From: Ceratobasidium sp. AG-K
Taxonomy: Eukaryota > Basidiomycota > Agaricomycetes > Cantharellales > Ceratobasidiaceae
DNA: 64,000 nucleotides
Assembly (NCBI GenBank): GCA_037039685.1
Contig: JAWNGF010000008.1
Span: 1,426,001-1,490,000 of the forward strand
Direction of reading: 5' to 3'
Of this stretch, positions 34,169 to 45,909 are shown in pieces (the first letter of the stretch is position 1; every line of letters begins with the position of its first letter). Made by a program: the position numbers and the translations under genes. A model generated the notes under the pieces. It had not been told where the DNA came from and searched no databases. It saw nothing but the letters and a program-made list of their open reading frames with translations.

Positions 34169-35660
34169 TTCAGTTGAGTTGGTGTGAGTCAATATCTCCA
34201 ACTATATACCCCCAGTGGATCGTGTGAATCCCAGTTGTGTCCCCTTGCGTAGTCCGACTGCTATCGCTGACTTGATCTCGCGGTCCCCCGTGTTGGCGAG
34301 CGTAGATCAGATTGAGGAACCGGGTACCACAAGTTTGGTCGTTCTGAGTATCTTGTTGTTGCCGGACTCATATGTACATTTTGACTCGAACGGATGAATG
34401 GCTTATGGCAAATAGCTCGTATTTCATAGTCTACAGGATGAAAAGTACATCACACTCGCTCGTCGCTGGGCAAGTTTAGCTGCGAGGCTTGACCAGTGAA
34501 CAGCCACACGTACTGCAGCCGTTGTCCCTCGTTTCCGGCATGACGCAAGACTGGAACAGCGCGGAGAAGATGCCTGCCCGTTCAGATAGACCGCGGACTA
34601 AGAGAGTCCGAGGTGTATGGTGGCGTGCTGGAGTGCCTCGAAAGACTGCAGGGCGGGTGTGCTGATCAGAGTGAGGTCAGCCAGGCACTTGTCCCACACT
34701 ACTCGAATCGGGCGCACTCACCCATAGCTGTCCCTCAGAGTTATGACGCGGTACTTTCCCGAGCAACCACATCCCTCTCTCAGCTGCTCCAGCTTTGGCT
34801 CGATGGATGACGCTGGCAAGCTCATGGCGTTTAGCGGCTGGGGAACCCCGGACCATGTATCCACCATAGTTCCAGCACTTTTTGTTGGAAAACCAGTCAC
34901 AGGCGCACGAAAACGAGTAAAAACTATGTATATGGGTGGTGAAAAAAGGTACAGCGCGAGAGTGAAAAAACGGGATACATGCGGGAGGATGACTAAGAAA
35001 CGTGGTCAAATGTGCCGCCGAACCGTAATTTCCAATACTTTTGCTGCAGGTAGACTCGATGGCTGAGCGAGAAGCGCGCGGTGAGTTGCTCATCTTGAGG
35101 CTTGAATGAGTGAGGATCAACCTCGATGGGCAACAGCTGATCTGCATGCGTGGTCGGTTCGCTAGCCAGCCTGGCTGTGAGTGTTTGACTCACCAAACTA
35201 ACTTCATCTGGAGTATTCCGACAGAGAGTGTGATGAGACTTTTAGCCTTCCGTAGGTATCGCGATCAGTACAATGTGGGAAGTGATGCGGTTGCAGAGGT
35301 AGCCAGACTCTGGCTCGACGGTCGCGCTGTTTCGACTACGTTCTGGACATCCCGCCCAGCGTCTTCGTGAACTTACATTATACAAGGTTATAGGTTCAAA
35401 GACCGAGTCTGATGGCTGCTTCGGCAATGAACGCACTGCGCAGCGGGCAGAGCAGGTCGTGGTTCGCGTGGCGCGTCTCGGACTGACCAATCAGCCAATT
35501 TCCAATTGGTGTGCATAAGCGCGGCTGGCCTTGTTCTATTTCCTTCCTTCACCTTCTGTTGACATTAATGTTGACCTCTAACTCGACTCACAATCGGCTC
35601 TCGACTTGCCGCTAGTGTCTACTAATTGAACGCATTCAACCCATTGTGCTCGCCGTCTTC
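30165..35660 (+). repeat. Tandem segmental duplication, right copy
   Basis: Partner of 21250-27980. It includes exons 4-7 of the intact gene and the downstream non-coding block. Copy-specific change: the MITE at 34884-35036. The much better preserved CpG content and reading frame show that this is the selected copy. Confidence 0.8.
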
Positions 35661-36161
35661 ATCATCATCATCAGCGAACCCTTGGTTGAAAGCCGAAATC
35701 ACACCATTGCGAATCATTTAAACCGGGTTATTGAGCCCCGAGGGGCATGAGTACGTGCAAATATATAGAGATACAAATGGTCATGACGAGATGTGGCCCA
35801 CAAAGTCGAATCCAGTTAGCACCGGGCGAGTACCTATGATCGTACTAGGAAAAATCCCCGACCGATTACCTATGCAACTCGGGGTTCAGAAACAAATGCA
35901 GGCGCTTTGACAGTTATACTCACGACCCTCATCCATGGATGCACATCCACGGGCCTCCCAGCTTAACTATTTCATTATCTAGCCCACTTTGCTTGAATTT
36001 AGATTAGACGATTATAATGCACAATCCTACCTTCTCGTATGACCGACGTGTGAGGATGACTGGGTTCTGGAACAGGAAACACCGTGTTGCTCATCGTCGT
36101 CCTAGTAGGTCCTAGTATCTAGCAAAGTTCAGACCAACTGCCCCGACTTTAACTTACGTGG
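34169..36161. other. Downstream non-coding block and spacer
   Basis: To about 35660 this is the right copy of the duplicated unit, with the MITE at 34884-35036. From 35660 to 36161 I see no supported gene; the stretch separates the duplicated locus from a P450 exon relic. Confidence 0.5.
34884..35036. mobile_element. 153-bp MITE-like insertion
   Basis: A block absent from the left copy is bounded by GTTGGAA-like and TTCCAAT-like inverted ends. Flanks share ACTTTT, a 6-bp or slightly longer target duplication. No ORF. A hAT-type MITE is possible. Confidence 0.5.
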
Positions 36162-36276
36162 TAATATAAGGAAATCGATGTGCGAATTTGCAGGCTGCGG
36201 CACCAACACCCACCGCGAGTATCCCGCCCAGGGTCACATAGACAGATATGCCGTTTGCGACGGTACTAGCTGACAT
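36162..36276 (-). pseudogene. Relic of a P450 first exon
   Basis: From ATG 36276 a 38-codon frame reads M-S-A-S-T-V and a hydrophobic stretch with V-T-L-G, then a GTAAGT donor at 36161. The complete P450 just upstream (39317) starts M-S-A-S-A-I with V-T-L-G in the same place, so this looks like the membrane-anchor exon of a tandem duplicate. No further P450 exons are found downstream. Confidence 0.35.
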
Positions 36277-36886
36277 TCCTGAAGGATGATGCTGTATCGA
36301 TGGTTGCAACAAGTGATATATATTATGTATACCCCCAATCATCACGCTCGCCATCAGTGCTAATTCCCAGCCGTTGAGTGGCGAGCATCAGAACAAATTT
36401 GTCTCAACGCATGTTGCCACAGCATGAACCATATATACACGACCCTTATATTCCAAGGGGGCTCGGTATCAGCACCTCTGAATTCCGTGATGGGAGTTGG
36501 AATGCAGTATACTTGATATAACGCAATTGGAATTGGCACCACACGGTAGCTGTATCTCTTATCGCAACGCTAGATCCCGAATCAAGATATCTTGAATATT
36601 AAAACCCAGCTGCAAACCTCCCGGGATACCAGAAAATACGAACGTGAATGTTAATTCGAACAGATACCATCTCCTTAGTTTGTATTGGCAACTTTCCTGT
36701 ATCGTGGCTAATGCAAAACGTTGATCGGTGAGACGACTGCTCCGGAATTTAGTGGCAAGCTGGATAGGAACAACAGGAAGGTAGACACGGGGTTAGAATC
36801 AACTTCAGATAGCACACAAGTATCTGAGGCCCAATTTGCTTGTTCGCTAGTCCCCACAACGTAAGGGTACGTGATCATAATCGAGA
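36277..36886. other. Spacer 3' of the first P450 gene
   Basis: No supported gene. It should hold the P450 terminator and any promoter of the exon relic. Confidence 0.4.
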
Positions 36887-39317
36887 CTATGCAGCGAGCT
36901 TGCACATCAGGGGCATACGATTGCGCTTCTCCACATCGCCTTTGACGCATGGCCGAGTCACCAGTCTTTGGAAATCTTCGTTAGCATACCAGTAGGTTTG
37001 CTGGGTAATTATACGCATTACTTACCCAGTTCTGCCCTCAATCTCAATGCTGGGGTCGATTTCAAACTCGAAGCGGCCAACGAGCGCATACAACAAGGTT
37101 TTCATCCTGAATACCAACCATAAGTGGGTTGGCGCTGTTATGGAGGTGGCTTACTTACTCGAATAAAGCGAATCGATAGCCGATGCAAGCATGAGGACCG
37201 TGAATGAAGCTAAACCAGTGGGTTAGAGAAGGAATATGAAATCAATGAACCATGACAAACGTCATCAGGTGGCTCCATACACCTGGCATATCCTTGACGG
37301 TGGCTGGGAGATTATCCCAGCGTTCTGGTCTTTGCAAAAACATCAGTAATTTTAGGTTGGACATTTACGGTTTACATACTTAAACTCCATCGCGTCTTCA
37401 CCCCAGACCTCTTTGGCGCGATTCATGGCCATGATTGGAATCGCAACTGAATCTCCTTTTTGCACCCTAATAACTGAGGATTAATACATTATCATCCTGA
37501 AGAGTTGTGCCGCAGCATACCTGATCTCCGAATGGACGACACCATGGACGTTTGTGAAGCTCTCCTGAAGTGGTATAATCGCATCACACCCTGCCTCGCG
37601 GACGGTCATAGGAACGACTCCGTATACCCGAAGCGCCTCTCGAAGGAAGTTGTTTAGATAACTAAGCTTGTCTAGTTCTTCCATTGTGGGTGCTTCCCCG
37701 AGCCCCGCAGTCCGAATTTCGTGACGAAGTTTGACTTGAACCTCGGGGTGCTTAGTTAACGCATACAATGCCCATGTTGTGGATGCGCTTGTAGTTTCGT
37801 GTCCTGCAGCAAGGAAAGTAGAAATTTCTAAAGACAGAGAGTTAGCCCAACTCAAAAGATATTTTATGCTACACACGTCCAAAAACCTCCTCGTCGCTTA
37901 ATGCTTGGTTCTTGTCAACGTCAGCCGCAATATTTGATTTAATGAGGAGCGTAAGTAAATCCCGGCCTTGAATGTCTTCGGCTTTGCCCTCTTGAAGGAG
38001 CATCTTCTTATCATTTACTATGCCCATACCGATCCGGCGTATACTAAAGTATCACTGAGCGGCATATTCGAATTCCCGATAACCACTTACGTAGCAAGGT
38101 TGGCCTTGAAGCGTTTGCCTTCCTCTGTAGGCTACGGGTAGTGTAAGATAGACTTAGGTAAACCCAAGGTGTTAAGTAGTCTTACTATTCTAAGGAGAGC
38201 GCATGTTAGGTCTTTAAATATTGAAAGCTTAGTAAACTTCTGATTCGAGTTGAAAACCTCGGTGAACGCCTTTGCGAGCTCGTCTTTGTCTTCGTCTTCG
38301 ATGGAATGAAATTCATAACCAAAACCTTGGAGTGGCTCTAGCATGTGGTCGTTTGCGAAGAAGTGATTCTCACCTGCTACGCCAATAATATCCAAAGTTG
38401 CACGAGTAAGCCACGACAGAACCTCAAGCTCTGCGCCCTCTGGGTTGTCTCGGAGTAGCTCGACCCAGACGTCGCGAAGCTATTGCATAGGAGCCGTTAG
38501 TTGGGTGAGTGAGTAGATTATACAAAGTTATACCTGATTAGATTTCTCCCAGAACGTAGGCACGAGATTCCGAATATGGGTTATGCCGAATGAAGGATTC
38601 TGAGGAGACTCTAGTGAGTGGCCAGAAATAAGGAACAACTGAGACCCGCACCATAATACGACGCTATGCAGAGGCGTTCAATAGAAATTAAATGATTTTT
38701 AGAATGTCGTTACATAGTATAACTTACCTGACGCTTATGTGTTTCCTCGTCGGCAGATAAAAGACCTACATACGCATAGTACGATTCGGCGCGACTCAAA
38801 TTAAATGCTGTAAACGCTTACCTTCTCCTAAAAGCATGGCAATAGATTTACGAAACCGCTCAGGTTTTGGGAACTTTGAGTTGTGTGACATAATGCTATC
38901 CCACCCAAATAAATGTCATTCGTTCGCACCAATGAGGTTGATTGAACTTACAAGTTCGTCGCACGCATATCGAGCGTGCAAAGTGAATAAGACTGTCTAT
39001 GATTTAGATATCTTTTACAGGGGTTCGTAGGGTTGACGTACCCCAAAGAAACGCCGAAACGCGAATGTTTTACCGTGTTGCTCGGCCCACCGCTCAATTA
39101 CCATGCCATCTTTCTCTTCGATTATCGTATATAAATTTCCCAATATCCAGCTCTCAATTTTCGGGCCGGGCAAATGGCGAAGCGGGGAAAGCCAGTTATT
39201 GATAGGGTGGTATATCTTGCGTCGGAATGTGATCACCACCAGACCGGTGGCTAGGATGAGCGTCCGGCCCAGGGTCACCTGGGCGAGGATGTCGTCGACA
39301 ATAGCACTGGCCGACAT
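36887..39317 (-). CDS. Cytochrome P450 monooxygenase (A), about 16 exons
   Basis: Heme-thiolate monooxygenase, probably ER-anchored by the N-terminal hydrophobic segment (residues about 8-35) followed by a P-L-R-H-L-P-G-P hinge. ATG 39317 was chosen; an in-frame ATG at 39326 is also possible. The I-helix A-G-H-E-T-T-S is near 37795-37815, the E-x-x-R motif is E-A-L-R near 37630, P-E-R-W near 37320, and the heme loop [10 protein letters not shown] near 37190. It ends at TAG 36887-36889. Exons are short, with introns of about 50 nt, including a 12-nt microexon (38652-38663, R-R-I-M). All frames join without stops, so it should be functional. Substrate unknown. A TATA-like tract lies about 35 nt upstream of the start. 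Confidence 0.88.
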
Positions 39318-39978
39318 GGTCGCCATACAGTATGGGGTGTGAGCTCCCTGCCATGAGGTATAAATATACCACGTGGGCCCGGAATGATCTTGTTTATTGT
39401 CACTGCGTACCGATCACTGCGGCCTTTCCATCAGCACGTCTCAAAGCGCAGGAGCTGAACTTGACTCAGTATGCTGTGCCGCAGTGTGAGACGTGTCAGC
39501 TCCTGGGTGCACAGTAAGATCAACTCTGCCGCGGGCCGTTCGGAGAGAAGGTCGTGTTGGCAGTAGTAAATCCTGTGCAGCATAAGCGCCATCACCAAAC
39601 TGGGCATAGTTGACTTCACAACTCAACAGTAATTTATGATTATAGGGCTCACAAACCTTTTCAAACCGAATATGTTGTAACCGTGGGCTGTGGTATCCTT
39701 CGAGGAGTTTCATTTATGTGCGTGTTCCGTTTTTTCGCCATGCGTAAAAACAAAGTGGAGAAGCATTTTTCTCGGTACGGTGATGGAAGGTGACAGAGAA
39801 TAATCAATCACGTGAGTACTGCTCGAATGAGCCAGTTTCGCACGACTGAGGCTCTAAAGTTGAAACTCACTCTATCATATCTCAGAGCGCCTGTCAAGTC
39901 TTGTAAAATGCAATCGTTCCCTCACATTAGGCCTAATTCAATCTCACGATCTATTTTTATGACGCCCTGCACGTAGAT
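39318..39978. other. Spacer between RET2 and P450 A
   Basis: Contains the P450 promoter (TATATTTATA on the minus strand at about 39357-39368) and the RET2 3' end. No gene seen. Confidence 0.5.
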
Positions 39979-42033
39979 TTACACAATCAAGTAGTTTTCG
40001 ACGCCCACCCGGGTCTCTTTGCTAAAGACCACCTCGCCCTCGTCGCCGACCCTATCCACGCTGAGGACATCTACACCAATGAGACTCTTGTCGGATTTAA
40101 AGTCGACCTAGCGTGGTGTTAGCACGAAATGTAGTGAGGCAAAACTGGGGCGAACGAGATTATGGGAGTGAAATGACGAACCTTGACAGGGAAGAATGCC
40201 TCGGCATCGTCTCCGCCAACGCTAAACTCGAGTGCGCCAGTCGTTTCGGTCTCAGCCGATATGATCTCGGTCGTCCAGTCGAGTGAGTGAGTGTTGGGAT
40301 TGATGGACCAAGAGCCAGTATGCGAAGAGACAGTGGGATATGCGCCGCTTCTGTTCATTGATAGGGTTAGTTCGACGTGGTTGGATTATGTCATTGGGGT
40401 CGTGTCGGGTTCGAGGTTCAGCAGAAGTAGGGATTACAGTAGGACGATCGGGTCAGAGGGACTTCAAGGCAAATCGAAGAAGACGTACGGTAACGGGATG
40501 CTAATAACGACATCCTTCAACTCGAGATCTGTATTCTGTAACTCCCACTCGATGTTTACTTCGCATGTTCCATCGCCTGCGGGAGAAGGCCAACAATTGA
40601 CTGCCTCCATGCATCAGTACCCATACCCTCGAACAAACGAAATTAAACTCACTGGAGAGTGGAATTCCGGTCTCATCCTTCGAGCCCCACCTCCACTTGA
40701 GCACGTTCAAAGCCTGGGGTTGACCCACGGGGAAACCCCTAGTCGGGTCCTTGAGCTTGACTTCACCCGGAACCCCGGTCGCACCCGCAAACTTGGCCAC
40801 GTTCGGATGCTGCTTGAACTGCGCGTCCGAAATCAACGGAGAAATAGAAAGCTTGATGCGCGCATCGTCGGCCGAGGCCACCTTCAAGTCCAAATCACCC
40901 ATGAGTTCGAGTTCTTTCGGTCGACCGTCGCGTAGAATGGAAGCCTTGAGTCGTTCACGGATGATGATGTGCACGGATTCTTCGTCCACTGCCGGGCCCT
41001 GGAATGTTTGGGAGGAAGCGAGGGTTTGGGAGGAGGATAGATCGTGTGGGACGGGTGTACCTGGCATGGATCCGACTGGGGTCGAGAGTTCGCCTCCGAG
41101 AGCGTCGAGGAGGTCCGATTGTTTGGCTTTTTTGCCGAGCTTCATACCGCCAGCTTTGAATGCTGGTTTGAGGGTGGACGGTTGAGGAGATACCGCACTG
41201 AGAATCATGGTGTGAGCTGGTTGAGGTATGTCAGTGAGGTGAAGGGGACACATACCGACGCTCCGTAGGAGGCTCGAACCGGGGGACACTCGAATACCCG
41301 CCGCCCATCCCGCCCGGACTGAGATAGTTGTTTCCCATTCCACCTCCCGAGCCCCCTTGTGCACGTTTCTGCATTTCACGACGTTGCATTTCGAGCTGCT
41401 TAGCACGTCGCTTTAGTTCCTCCTTGGCCTCTGCTTCTTTGTTCTACCAAACCAAACCATTAGCAGGGCAGATATAATACAATGATAAACATACCTTGGC
41501 AATAATCTCCTGGATCTTCTCCTCGTGACTCTCCATTTCTAAAATACTCCGAACCTGAGCAAGCCCGACCTGCTCACGATACCCCAGATTTACGACCTCG
41601 TCAAACGCGCCCAATAGCTCAAATGCATTCCGAGAAATCTCGCGCTCGTCGGCACTCCGGCAGATATCCGACACAACGCGAGCAAAGAGGTGCAGAGTAT
41701 CAATGTCTTGGAGAATATTCGAGCCCTTGTTGGTGATCAATAAAATATAGAGGTCCTCGAGGGGCTGGTAGACATATCGCACGTCTTGAGCCTCGATAGA
41801 CGTGTGCTGGGAGTTGGCCGGGATGAGTTTTGGAAACGAGGTCAGGAGTCCGTCGATGCGTGAGCGAGGCATTTCGCGAAACTGGCGAGACACGACGGCT
41901 GGGTGGTGGTTAGTGGGTTCACAAGCGGAACATGTAACTCACGTTTTCCGCCCTTGGTGCATATTGCTGCTGCTAGCACGACCTACATGGCGTTAAATTT
42001 AAGTTGTAGTGGGCATGATAGTATGCGTACCAT
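39979..42033 (-). CDS. RET2: Coatomer subunit delta (COPI)
   Basis: Delta-COP, a subunit of the COPI coat that carries cargo from Golgi to ER and within the Golgi. The first exon is just the ATG codon (42031-42033), followed by an intron, then V-V-L-A-A-A-I-C-T-K-G-G-K, the classic delta-COP start. The N-terminal longin-like domain includes V-S-R-Q-F, V-R-Y-V-Y-Q-P-L-E and F-D-E-V-V-N-L-G-Y-R. A charged, Gln-rich linker follows, then the C-terminal mu-homology domain (from about 41000 to 39979) with H-P-N-V and V-L-K-W-R. It ends at TAA 39979-39981. An essential housekeeping gene in yeast. It diverges from the metallopeptidase gene at 42522 across a 490-bp shared promoter region. Confidence 0.93.
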
Positions 42034-42521
42034 TTTGACAGAAGGTGGGTGATGCAGATGCCCAGGCGACGTGTCGTAGCGCCAGAGATCACGTAAGCCT
42101 GGCATCTAATCTTATCAACCTATACCAAACCTGGTTTAGTTCGTTACCTCCACGATACCGAGTTGGGGCCCTCCGTGGCGGGCCCAAGGCTATCTATTGG
42201 GCTCGCTGCACCATACGGGATCCAGATTTTTTCATCGGATTTTCTTGTTACTATAATAGCCCAAATCACTACTCCTAGAATTTATTGTCCGTATCCCGCT
42301 TGTCCTCACACCCCGCTCCCCTTTGTGGTAGGACGGGGATATTCAAAGTCACATCAGAAGTGTCACATTTCTGACCGCGATGCGAGCCTTTATTTATAGC
42401 CTAGCGAACTGCGCATCAGACGTATGCACATGATAGCTCTATAAGCGCCCGGAACCATGACATCCTGACTACCACGGCTTACGTCTTAAGTCTCGTCAAC
42501 TTTTCATCTCTCACATGGGCC
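42034..42521. promoter_or_regulatory. Divergent promoter region of RET2 and the M64 peptidase gene
   Basis: 488 bp between two outward-facing starts. Only short frames. No specific site could be assigned. Confidence 0.45.
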
Positions 42522-45028
42522 ATGTCTCGCAAACACTTTGCTAGTATACTAAAGGCGTATGCCTGTGTCTTGCTCATTCACTCGGCTGCTTCTCGCGAAA
42601 CACTAAATGCCGACGATTCTGGGTTCGAAGTGCTGCTGTTGCGGGATCCTACTAGTCGGAACTGTGACGTCTCTTACGCCGGGGATTCGGGCCTCCACAA
42701 AGCTCTGCGTTCCGCTTCAGTCCATGTTGAAATTAAACCCGCTAGGTGTACTCACGACCCCTCGTGCAATACGGAGCACATCTCCATCGTAGGCAGAACC
42801 AGGTCCCATGTCCTGGATGAGCTCGATAAACAGTGCAACAAACGTCCTAGTGAACTCGACTCTGGGTTCTCGTCCCAGCAACTAGTACTATCCCAACCCG
42901 ACGGACCGCCTCTCGAAATACACCCTCTGCCAGGTCTAGTGACCGGTCCAACTTCCAACCGAGTTAACATTGTCTTCTTCTCCGACGGATGTGAGTAAAA
43001 CCTCTTCTATCTCTCCTCTACTTACGCTTGAATAGACATCGAGGCCGAGAAACTCAAATTTCTGGACGACGCGACTCGTCTGGGTCGGGATATCACGATT
43101 AACCAGACATATGCTCCCGTTGCGCCATTGTTGAATTTTTGGGGTGCGTTTACGCCGAGTGAAGAGCCAGGAATTGGAGTAGGTGGAGTGCCTAAAAAGT
43201 CGGTATCGGACCTGCCCGTGGTTTGTTTAGTGTTGAGTTTGTTCCTTTTACAGGACGGTGTATGGGCTATACCGGTAAGCTAAACCTCTGGGGTAATTAT
43301 TGTATACTCAGTACGACCTAGTGACGGAACCGAGCTCCGTGGAGTATACACCTCAAAACCAGAAGTTGCTCGCGCGGCATGCAAGAGTATGGGCAGACAA
43401 TGCAATTATCCTTTGCTTCTAGGTATATTTTGTCTCGCCTTGCTTAAAGTTTCGCTAACGGAGTCGAGTAGGGAACGATCCGTTGTATGGAGGGTACGTC
43501 TGAAGGCCATTAACCGGATAAAATTTAACCTGTAACGATATCATCGATGCCAGTCTAGGAGGAGAGTTCACGTAAGTAACGGTTTCCAGTAGCAACTTTA
43601 CCTATATTCAACCTTCGTAGGATATCTACCGCATCAGTATTCAATGGTCCATTGGTTCTAAGGTAAACTGTTCTCTCTTTCAGCTGTCACAGTACTAAAG
43701 TGCTGCCACCTTCACGACCAGACACGAATTAGGTCATTCAATTATCTGGGTAGGCGACGAATATGACGGTAGTGCCTACTTCGGTGTCAACGCCTCTCCT
43801 CTTACTCCGAAACATAACATCAGTTGGGCGCATTGGTTGACTGATCAGCCAACTCCAAATAGTATGTCTGTCGTAACCAAAAAATTTGGACCGTTGACGC
43901 TGACTTGGACATGCATACGATAGCACCTCCCCGCGCGGAACGAAATGCCGTCCCACTCCTTGCGTACCCATGGACGATGCTCAACACCACCAAACCCTGG
44001 TCTACGACCTTTTTTACCTCTGGGACATTCGACTCTGCACTCTTGCGCTTTTCGCTCTCTGGCGTACCGGAAACTCGGCAGCTCAGCGTAACGCTTGATG
44101 GACATACCCTGAACTGGAAGGCCAACAAGAAAATAGCATTTGATCGGTGGTTTTATGATCTCGCGATCCCTGGTTTGGATAAAGGGCCTCATGAGCTGGT
44201 TTTCAAATTGAACGGAGGGGGGAGGGAGGATCTTGCACAGTTGTGCAGTGTCGAGGTGATCGAATATGGCACTTCCAATGAGTGAGCTCTGCCAAAGACC
44301 AAATAGGGATAAGACTGATTTATGATTACAAAATAGATTCAATTTTACTGAGGGCTTTGTGGGAGCCTTCCCAACGTGAGGGTCATTTCATTCCACCTAA
44401 ATTCAATAGTTCGTTAACCCAGGCTGCCATTATAACCAGGTATTCACCTGAAGTCTACGAAGATCCCGACCCCGAACCTGACCGCCTTGACAACCATAGC
44501 AACCCCCGCTTGGACGAGCGATGGCCAACCGTATCGTACCGCCCAACAAACGAAGGGTGTCTCATGCGTCAAGTTGCCAAGCCAGATTTTTGTGTCGTCT
44601 GCACTGAAGGGCTATGGCTCAGGCTTTTGGCTCGAGTCAACCTAATTGAGGGTGTATCTGTGACGTCAAATGTCAAGGGTATATCCAGTATAGTAAGTAC
44701 AGAATTTGGATCGAAAGAGTGGACGATCAAGCTCGCACTCGTTCCTCTCGCCCATCTGAGGTCTGCTGTCGGAGCCGAATACCTTGCGCACAAGGGAACC
44801 AAGGAGTCCTATGTTATAAGATGGTATAAAAATGATCATGAGATCGAGGCTTGGAAGAACTTGACCGAGGTACGGACTGGCCCGGAGTGTGGAAGAACAT
44901 TTAGAGTCGAGGTGACTTTTATAAGCACCGAGATTAGGAAGGACGAGAAAGGGTATACAAACGATAGAAGATGGATAACGACCGGTTGTGGGTATTCCCT
45001 ATTTACTGAGGCATATGACGTTGTTTGA
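42522..45028 (+). CDS. Secreted M64-family (IgA-peptidase-like) zinc metallopeptidase
   Basis: Eleven exons (42522-42990, 43036-43198, 43254-43274, 43322-43422, 43472-43493, 43554-43571, 43621-43662, 43722-43861, 43924-44281, 44337-44375, 44440-45028) total 1962 nt, 653 residues. A signal peptide covers about residues 1-24. The catalytic zinc motif is H-E-L-G-H with G-D-E-Y nine residues on (43723-43767), preceded by N-D-P-L-Y-G-G and S-T-A-S-V. Peptidase family M64 is named for a bacterial IgA protease, but fungal members are of unknown substrate. The part from 44337 (Y-R-P-T-N-E-G-C-L-M) is the conserved C-terminal domain and not a separate gene. Exons of 18-22 nt are unusual. The donor at 43199 (GTCGGT) and the acceptor at 43321 were chosen to keep family frame. 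Confidence 0.85.
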
Positions 45029-45909
45029 CTTTGCAACTGTATAGGCGATTGATTCGAGGAAACGATTTAGCGCATTGTATGCTCAGATCCACTGCTTCAA
45101 TGCATGCAGCTCTTGCTATAAATGGAATGAGCGGATTTAGTCAAACCCCGGGATGTTAAGGCTTTATTTCGAGCCAGCTTGGACCAACTTGACTACATCG
45201 ACACTAAACCTCACACCATAATTTGACGAATTCAGTAAAAGGCGAATTCAATCATTCATTGCCTGGCTTCGATAAGACAAGCAGGGCAACGACAAGGTTA
45301 TCGGCCGCAGGAATAGGTACTCTGAACACTGTGTTAACTTAGGCCACTAATCTTCGGAAGGTTGAAAGTGTAATTTTGCTTGACGTCGTGTAGATTCCAA
45401 TTGCAACGGTCTGGGAAAGGCCTCCACTAAATACACTCGACTACCAAAGTACACGGAATTATACCCTTTTTTTTCAACCAGGTATATTTTACGACGTTTT
45501 GGGGAAGGCCCTATGGTGCGCCGTTCTAGAAGTGGGGTGGGGAATTATACTTATAGTGCTTCCTGCTGAAACGTTCCACGGTTGCTCCGTCATTCCCAAA
45601 ATGGTATATACGCTTGTCAGCGGCATGAACAACTCCCCGCGATTATATTATTCATCACTAAGCCTCCTGATCAAAGCGAACAAGAACCCGTGCGCTCATC
45701 GATCAATCTTTTATGCATGCCAAACTACGCCTCATCACTACGCTCGAATTTCTTCTCAAAAATGATCATCTATCTAACATTTGAACTCTCTTAACCTTGA
45801 GTACTTCGAACACCAGTTACATCCTAATGGACAGTCGATTTATTTCTACATTACAAATATCCATCCACCTCCCCCCAAAAAGTCCAGAAGCAGATAGTCG
45901 ATGGTGGTC
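45029..45909. other. Convergent spacer
   Basis: 881 bp between the 3' ends of the M64 peptidase and P450 B genes. No gene supported. Confidence 0.5.

Noticed and set aside
44282..45028. Separate 248-codon gene after the M64 peptidase
   Set aside because: It would start with GTG, and its sequence is the conserved M64 C-terminal domain that splices in frame from 44281 via a short exon at 44337-44375.
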